DNA from: Chitinophagales bacterium
GTDB taxonomy: Bacteria; Bacteroidota; Bacteroidia; Chitinophagales; Chitinophagaceae
Assembly: GCA_015654495.1 (NCBI GenBank)
Contig: JAATGW010000668.1
Span: 1-11,069 of the forward strand
Direction of reading: 5' to 3'
Length of the DNA stretch: 11,069 nt
The notes beneath the pieces are model-generated. The model was not told the origin of the DNA and searched no databases. It saw nothing but the letters and a program-made list of their open reading frames with translations. The stretch's first letter is position 1. Each line of letters starts with the position of its first letter. Below are positions 6,439 to 11,069 of this stretch, piece after piece. The position numbers and the translations under genes were made by a program.

Positions 6439-6672
6439 TTGAAAGAAAGAATTTTATTTGCCCTGATGATGGGAATCATAACCACAGGCGTTGTTTCTTT
6501 TGTATTGGTTTTAGTAAACCGGGGATGGGCTCCCGGATTTATTTTTGCATGGGTTAAGTCGTGGATAATTTCATATATCGTTGCTCTTCCGCTCATAATC
6601 CTGGTTTCTCCGAAAATACAAATTTTGGTTTCGCGTCTTTGTAGTTCAAATGCTGCTGACCACCAAACTTAA
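6439..6672 (+). CDS. DUF2798-type small inner-membrane protein
   Basis: A 77-residue protein with two predicted transmembrane helices (about residues 5-27 and 38-59) joined by a short loop, NRGWAPGFIFAWVKSW. The sequence KERILFALMMG at the start and the layout match the DUF2798 family, whose function is unknown. The start is TTG at 6439; I prefer it to ATG at 6466 because the family begins with a basic residue cluster before the first helix. It lies 18 bases after the SDR stop, so co-transcription under the TetR operator is likely. DUF2798-like genes being placed with TetR and oxidoreductase genes suggests a stress or efflux-related role, but that is inference. Confidence 0.8.
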   Translation: MKERILFALMMGIITTGVVSFVLVLVNRGWAPGFIFAWVKSWIISYIVALPLIILVSPKIQILVSRLCSSNAADHQT

Positions 6673-6805
6673 AATTCCTGCTGATTTTCTGCAGTAATGG
6701 CCTACATCAATGCAGAGAGGATCACAACAGGAAGAAGAAAAAAACACCAACCTGACTTATCACAACTGTAAAATTTATAGTCACAGTCCAGTTAAACAGC
6801 AGATC

Positions 6806-9721
6806 CTAATTAATTATAAATCGTTCTAAGTGAGTGCCTGCCTTTAACATGTACATTCCTTTTGCATAACCATTGAGTTGTATTTTCTCCAACCCCGTAC
6901 CAAACGACCGGCGGAATAATTCCTGCCCGTTCTGATTGAATATGCTTATTACTGCAGCTTTATTAATTTGAATTACCAGCTGTCCGTTACTCACAGGGTT
7001 TCCGTAAATATGCAATGGCACAGAATTAGCATAAAAAATTATGTTTACTATTTTGCTATAACTTAATTGATGATCCAGATCTCTTTGCTGCAATCGGTAA
7101 TAATTATTTCCTTGCAGCGGCTGGTGGTGCATATAAGTATAAAGGGAAACTGTATTACTATTTCCGGCTGCAGTCACTTTATCCAGTGTAAGCCAGTTGA
7201 TGCCGTCACCACTGTTTTGCACTAAGAAATCCTTTGAATTCTGTTCAGATGCGGTACTCCACTGCAACAGCACATTATCCTGCATTTTTCGTGCATCAAA
7301 ATTCAGCCAGTTTACAGGCACAGCGAGTTGGATTGTGAAATCGCTGATATCGGTATATGTTCCGCAGGATAGTGTCACTGATATCGGTCCTGTAGTTGCA
7401 CCTGCTGGTACAGTTGCAGTGATTGAAGTAGCACTGTTAATGACAAAAGACGAAGCTGTACCATTAAAACTGGCATTAGTTGTACCAGTGAAATTGGTAC
7501 CATCAATGGTAACACTGCTTCCGACTACACCTGCAACAGGTGTAACAGAAGATATATGCAGGGAATTGCTTCCGGGTGTAACCGCATACTCAAAAGCACC
7601 CATGGCAGGTATGGAATTGTTTCTGGATGCAGCGCTGAAATCCGTTGTTATACCTGTTCCTGTTGTGGCCATCAATGAAATGTTACCTGGCAGGTAATCG
7701 GCAGAGAGTGTTCCGCCTGCAGTTGCAAAAGAAGGGTTGACATTATAACTATTACAATCCTGAACACTCGACAATTTCCAATCGGCCAGTGTTATTTTAT
7801 CAACTGCATTAAATACTCCTAAAACACCATTTGTGCCGGAGGCATAGTAATCATTGTAGTCGATCTTAGCAGGCGAACTCGTAATACCGATGGCATAGTT
7901 GACACCGGTTGCTCCGTTGTTGGACCGGGCATTCACCAACAAGTTATTCCTGTAATTCCGGGTATTACTGCCATTGCTGTACATTGCATGGCTAAGATTA
8001 GTACCGCTGGTTGGTGCACCCTGGATATATACCGTGTTAAAGTATATGTTATTTGTACCGGCAGCATCTGCTATTCCGAAAATGCTTGCTGCCGGATTAC
8101 CGCCAATACTGATGATATTATTGAAATAGCTCGTCGCTCCTCCTGCAATATTGATTCCGTATAAAGTATTTGCACTGCTGCTGGCATTCGTTAAGGTAAG
8201 GGAACGAATAAAGTTTGCTGAAACAACGCTGGTTGAAGCACTGGATCCATTGTATAATCCTGTAATAAAACTGCCTGCCCCACTGGCGTTATTCGAAAGG
8301 TTGGCAATTGTGTTTCCTGATATTGTTGAAATTCCAGTGGTACTGTTCACAATTCCATAAACCTGCTGACCAGCTGCTGTGGAAGTGGAAACGGCATTAA
8401 TACTATTGGCTGTACTGAGGCTACCGACAGTATTGTTGCGGATGGTTAGCGCACCTGAACCACTGCAACTGATGCCCTGAATAGCAACAGCGGCATTTGC
8501 CGCCGTGGTCATTGAAACGGAACCGATGGTATTGTTTTCAATATTTATTACACCTGCTCCGGCGGTAAGAATACCCCAGAAAACCTGAACATTATTGCCG
8601 GATATCGATCCGGTTCCTGTAGCTGCACCAATGGTGTTGCCACTGGTTGTTCCGATATTCACATTACCTGCGTCAACCATAATTCCTGCGAAGTTGCGTG
8701 TATTGTTGAGGTTAGTGTAGTTGATATTCTGAATGGTATTTCCCTGAATATTTGACGCGGCTGAAGTGCCTACTATCAGATAAATAATATTTATTCCGTC
8801 CCGGCCTGCACCACCTTTGGTGAAAGGAGTGCCTGCACATAAAGGAGCGTTTCCGCCAATATAGTTTCCACTTACTGTGAAATCGTTACCTGCTGTATTG
8901 TTGATAGCAATTACGTTGTATCCGGTACTGCCCGGGTTCCAGGCGCTAACGTTATAGAAACTGTTGCCCGTAATCGTCCAGTTGGTATTTCCTGCCAGCA
9001 CATTCATTGCACTACCACCCGTACTACTGTTGGAAAAAAAATCATAAAAATTATTGTTACTGAAAGTGACCGCACTGTTCTCCTTTCCGGCAGTACCTAA
9101 AGAATATACAGCGTTTATCGGTCGCGTTCCTGCATTGGTAATATTGTTATTGTCAATTGTATTATTGTCATTACCGTTTGCACCGGCACTGATGCCGAAA
9201 TAAATTACTCCATAAGAGTTAAGCCCTTCTGATCCTCTGATCGTACAATATTTTACAATATTGGCAGTAGCATCATTAATAAAACGCAGTGTGGAAGTAC
9301 CAGCAACGTTGGATGTACTGGTGTTAGTAATAAATAAATCTTTTACACTGCCCGTCGCATTCACACGTCCGTCAATGGTTACATTATCTGCACCGTTCAG
9401 ATCAATCAAAGGAACAGCAATTGAGCCACTGACAGCGAGGCCTGTTATTGTGGGATAGATATTGATTGAAGTATAACTTGCACTTCCGGTACCACTGGCA
9501 TTTAGAACCGCAGATGCCGCTTCAGCAGTATTGGCTACAACCTGAATGGTAATCACGCCTGTTACCGCGCCTGCATTAATTGCATCAAATGCAGCTTTCA
9601 ATGTACTGTAGGTAGCTCCGCTTGATCCAACTGTAATGGTAGTTTGAGCATCAGCAGCATCAGAAAAAACAAATAAAGAAAAAATTATCTGGAGGGGTAT
9701 CAGCAGTTGGTTATTTTTCAT
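6806..9721 (-). CDS. Secreted parallel beta-helix protein with IPT/TIG and T9SS sorting domains
   Basis: A 971-residue exported protein. A signal peptide is cleaved near ADA-QT (25-26). Residues from about 110 to 700 are Asn/Gly/Thr/Ser-rich repeats of the form GN-x-IxxI (for example NTIGSVSM, NTVGSLST, NTIANLSN), typical of right-handed parallel beta-helix (PbH1, pectate-lyase-like) surfaces. Residues 719-798 form an IPT/TIG immunoglobulin-like domain (SVTPVAGVVGSSVTIDGTNF). Residues 799-900 are the beta-sandwich (VNWLNFDARKMQDNVLLQWS) that usually precedes T9SS tails. About 900-971 is a type A sorting domain with GNPVSNG and GYAKGMYML, removed when the protein is exported through the type IX system and attached to the surface. 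Helices of this kind bind or cleave polysaccharides, but I see no convincing catalytic residues, so adhesin or binding function is equally possible. ATG at 9721 fits the signal peptide. Confidence 0.93.
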   Translation of the reverse strand: MKNNQLLIPLQIIFSLFVFSDAADAQTTITVGSSGATYSTLKAAFDAINAGAVTGVITIQVVANTAEAASAVLNASGTGSASYTSINIYPTITGLAVSGSIAVPLIDLNGADNVTIDGRVNATGSVKDLFITNTSTSNVAGTSTLRFINDATANIVKYCTIRGSEGLNSYGVIYFGISAGANGNDNNTIDNNNITNAGTRPINAVYSLGTAGKENSAVTFSNNNFYDFFSNSSTGGSAMNVLAGNTNWTITGNSFYNVSAWNPGSTGYNVIAINNTAGNDFTVSGNYIGGNAPLCAGTPFTKGGAGRDGINIIYLIVGTSAASNIQGNTIQNINYTNLNNTRNFAGIMVDAGNVNIGTTSGNTIGAATGTGSISGNNVQVFWGILTAGAGVINIENNTIGSVSMTTAANAAVAIQGISCSGSGALTIRNNTVGSLSTANSINAVSTSTAAGQQVYGIVNSTTGISTISGNTIANLSNNASGAGSFITGLYNGSSASTSVVSANFIRSLTLTNASSSANTLYGINIAGGATSYFNNIISIGGNPAASIFGIADAAGTNNIYFNTVYIQGAPTSGTNLSHAMYSNGSNTRNYRNNLLVNARSNNGATGVNYAIGITSSPAKIDYNDYYASGTNGVLGVFNAVDKITLADWKLSSVQDCNSYNVNPSFATAGGTLSADYLPGNISLMATTGTGITTDFSAASRNNSIPAMGAFEYAVTPGSNSLHISSVTPVAGVVGSSVTIDGTNFTGTTNASFNGTASSFVINSATSITATVPAGATTGPISVTLSCGTYTDISDFTIQLAVPVNWLNFDARKMQDNVLLQWSTASEQNSKDFLVQNSGDGINWLTLDKVTAAGNSNTVSLYTYMHHQPLQGNNYYRLQQRDLDHQLSYSKIVNIIFYANSVPLHIYGNPVSNGQLVIQINKAAVISIFNQNGQELFRRSFGTGLEKIQLNGYAKGMYMLKAGTHLERFIIN

Positions 9722-9729
9722 TGGTTAGC

Positions 9730-9750
9730 ATTTTATTTACAAAATAAAAT
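9730..9750. repeat. Perfect 9-bp inverted repeat just upstream of the T9SS gene start
   Basis: ATTTTATTT (9730-9738) and AAATAAAAT (9742-9750) are exact reverse complements around a 3-base loop, ending 8 bases before the start codon of the minus-strand beta-helix gene. In the mRNA it would be a weak all-AU hairpin at the ribosome entry site; in DNA it could be an operator. Simple AT-richness makes such a repeat easier to get by chance. Confidence 0.45.
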
Positions 9751-9920
9751 CAGGGAAATATCCTTTTTAGAGATACCCCTTTGGTTTCCCGGGCAGGAAA
9801 TATTACTACAGAAGGGAAAAGCAGCTGATTTATTCAGGTAGGATCTGATAGAATAAACTCGACGTTCAGATCTTTAAACACAAAAAGAGTAAACAAGTTC
9901 AGGGCACAGGACGATTAATA

Positions 9921-9945
9921 CAGGTATATTAAAAATAATTACCTG
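9921..9945. repeat. Inverted repeat CAGGTA / TACCTG around a candidate -7 box
   Basis: CAGGTA (9921-9926) and TACCTG (9940-9945) are exact reverse complements. Inside, TATT (9927-9930) can pair with AATA (9934-9937), leaving a 2-base bulge. The right arm and centre overlap the candidate -7 box read on the minus strand, a position suited to a repressor site. Confidence 0.4.
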
Positions 9946-9959
9946 ATCTCTGCTGCAAA
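9930..9959 (-). promoter_or_regulatory. Candidate Bacteroidota promoter for the T9SS beta-helix gene
   Basis: Read on the minus strand, TTTG (9959-9956) is followed after 18 bases by TATTTTTA (9937-9930), one mismatch from TAnnTTTG. The spacer is one base shorter than the usual range. It would leave a leader of about 200 bases before the ATG at 9721, so a closer promoter cannot be excluded. Confidence 0.3.
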
Positions 9960-10330
9960 TTGTTTAATTGAAAATAAAATGGCTGAAGAATGAAAATCAC
10001 CCGTTTTTGTGGAAAGGATGTTGACTGACACTTTGTTTTTGTATTCCCTGAAGAAAAACAGGATAATGGTAGAAAGCAAAACCCGCAGGAAAATTTGCAG
10101 TTTTCAGGCTGTGCTCCCAGGTTAATTTTTTCAGGAAAGAATTGCTGCCTGTTCTATTCTCTTCTTTTTAAGTTACAGCCTCTTTTTTGCAGAAAATGAA
10201 CATAATCGAATCTGACATTATGAAGAATAACTGCATCCTGATTTTCAAATTCCTGATAGAATTCTAATTTAAGAGTTGGCGAACAGAAAATATGGTACGA
10301 CTCATAATGATGAAGAGACTCAATTTACAG

Positions 10331-11069
10331 CTATTGATACGCCAGTCCTCTCTGATTTTCCGTATTAGTGACGTACAGTGGTTTGAATTCAGGGTCATTG
10401 CATTCACATTTAACAATCATTGACGTGCAGGAAGCATTACCGAAAATGCTCGCGACAGCCGCGTCTGCAGCATCCCTGCCATTGGCAATCTTCACCAGTC
10501 CGTTAACCGGGACCAGTTTGGTCGGATCAAAAAATATCCATTCGCCACCAATATAGGCTTCGAAACAGGCATGAAAATCCGGTGGATTTAAATTGTAGGC
10601 ATATCCTGTAAAATACCTGGCAGGAATAGTTAATGCCCGGCACAATGCAATGCCTAAATGCGCAAAATCCCTGCAAACACCTACCCTTTCGGTGAGCGTA
10701 TCATATGCTGATGTGCTGGAATTGGTAGTGCCGCTGATATACTCAACATTGTTATAGATCCAGTCGGTAATAGCGGCCACCTTCCCATATGCAGTTTCAA
10801 TATTGCCGAATTCTTTGCTCGCCAGTTTTTGCAATTTGTCCGACTGACAATACCTGATTGAGACAAGATAGGGCATTACATCATCGTCCAGCTTAATAAC
10901 GGGTACCGTTTGTGAAAGTCTCCGATGATGAATGGTATTATAAACGATATCTACTCTTGCCTGGTAACGAATTGTAAAGCTGCTGTTACCATCTGATCTA
11001 ACCCTGATAACTCCGGAAACCCAATCCGTTCCGCAAATTTCTTCGGTTGTAAGCAATGGATCCGTTACC
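10331..11069 (-). CDS. Transglutaminase-like family protein, 5' end missing
   Basis: The frame runs off the right edge; 245 residues are visible, and a TTG at 11056 is not needed as a start because the frame continues upstream with VTDPLL. The N-terminal part (GTDWVSGVIRV, FTIRYQARVDI) is the beta-rich domain that precedes many bacterial transglutaminase-like domains. The core carries the full Cys-His-Asp triad: Cys in ERVGVCRDFAHL (codon 10675-10673), His in DFHACFEAYIGGEW (10573-10571) and Asp in FFDPTK (10528-10526). By family knowledge this papain-like fold acts as a cysteine peptidase or amidase. No signal peptide can be judged. The C-terminus, SMIVKCECNDPEF and ENQRGLAYQ, is an extension after the core. 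The next gene on this strand lies 609 bases downstream. Confidence 0.9.
   Translation of the reverse strand, partial: VTDPLLTTEEICGTDWVSGVIRVRSDGNSSFTIRYQARVDIVYNTIHHRRLSQTVPVIKLDDDVMPYLVSIRYCQSDKLQKLASKEFGNIETAYGKVAAITDWIYNNVEYISGTTNSSTSAYDTLTERVGVCRDFAHLGIALCRALTIPARYFTGYAYNLNPPDFHACFEAYIGGEWIFFDPTKLVPVNGLVKIANGRDAADAAVASIFGNASCTSMIVKCECNDPEFKPLYVTNTENQRGLAYQ

Larger units (their letters stand above)
9722..10330 (-). other. 609-base gap with an unusually open minus-strand frame
   Basis: No gene with a start codon is present. On the minus strand, in the same frame as the upstream transglutaminase-like gene and after its TAG, a CTG and a TAA, 56 codons run open from 10324 to a TAG (10156-10154), then 74 more to a TAA (9931-9929): one stop in about 130 codons of AT-rich sequence. 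A second frame is open for 56 codons (10167-10000). The translations look protein-like (CSPTLKLEFYQEFENQD; KCQSTSFPQKRVIFILQPF), but no ATG opens the first two. Explanations are a decayed gene, an interspersed repeat or a structured RNA. A candidate promoter and two inverted repeats in this gap are listed separately. Confidence 0.35.

Noticed and set aside
6673..6805. Possible bidirectional terminator between the convergent DUF2798 and T9SS genes
   Set aside because: Only weak stems such as ACTGT/ACAGT (6765-6787) and CTGCA/TGCAG (6690-6715) were found, without T tracts.
7197..7697. 166-residue plus-strand open frame, and others at 8151-8360 and 9261-9458
   Set aside because: They lie antisense inside the beta-helix gene and mirror its repetitive codons; no start context or family pattern.
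10197..10268. 24-residue plus-strand frame in the 9722-10330 gap
   Set aside because: Short, AT-driven (Ile/Asn/Lys/Phe), with no promoter or partner.

Overview
The window looks like a chromosomal segment of a Bacteroidota bacterium, most likely family Chitinophagaceae or a close relative. The evidence is a large secreted protein ending in a type IX secretion (T9SS) C-terminal sorting domain with its usual preceding domain, a Bacteroidota-type Crp/Fnr regulator, promoters of the TTTG / TAnnTTTG type, AT-rich leaders without Shine-Dalgarno sequences, and moderate-to-low GC. The family-level assignment is inference from protein style.

Layout. 1-972 (+) is the 3' part of a family 16 glycoside hydrolase with the EIDIME catalytic motif. 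1181-1741 (+) is a Crp/Fnr-type regulator with a good Bacteroidota promoter. 1826-2835 (+) holds a signal-peptide-bearing probable outer-membrane beta-barrel protein overlapping a small VOC/glyoxalase-fold gene by 4 bases. 3044-4159 (+) is an Acg-like FMN-binding nitroreductase interrupted by one in-frame TGA. 4160-4503 is a gene-poor gap with inverted repeats and two small overlapping reading frames on the minus strand. 4504-4890 (+) is a PhnB-like VOC protein. 5018-6672 (+) is a regulatory cassette: a TetR repressor, a DltE-like short-chain dehydrogenase and a DUF2798-type small membrane protein. 6806-9721 (-) is a 971-residue secreted beta-helix protein with IPT/TIG and T9SS sorting domains. 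9722-10330 is a gap with an unexpectedly open minus-strand frame. 10331-11069 (-) is a transglutaminase-like protease-fold protein that runs off the right edge.

How the genes work together. The clearest circuit is tetR-SDR-DUF2798. Two nearly identical palindromes (core TATACCGATYGGTATA) lie in front of tetR and in front of the SDR gene. The first sits exactly in the spacer and -7 box of a near-perfect Bacteroidota promoter. The simplest model is a repressor that controls itself and the adjacent dehydrogenase operon in response to an unknown small ligand. The beta-glucanase and the T9SS protein fit a polysaccharide-degrading, surface-active lifestyle, but nothing links them directly.

I see no mobile element, CRISPR array, tRNA, rRNA or defence system. 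The items most worth following up are the twin operators, the in-frame stop in the nitroreductase, and three intergenic blocks that read as protein-like without proper start codons. Those blocks could be decayed genes or interspersed repeats.
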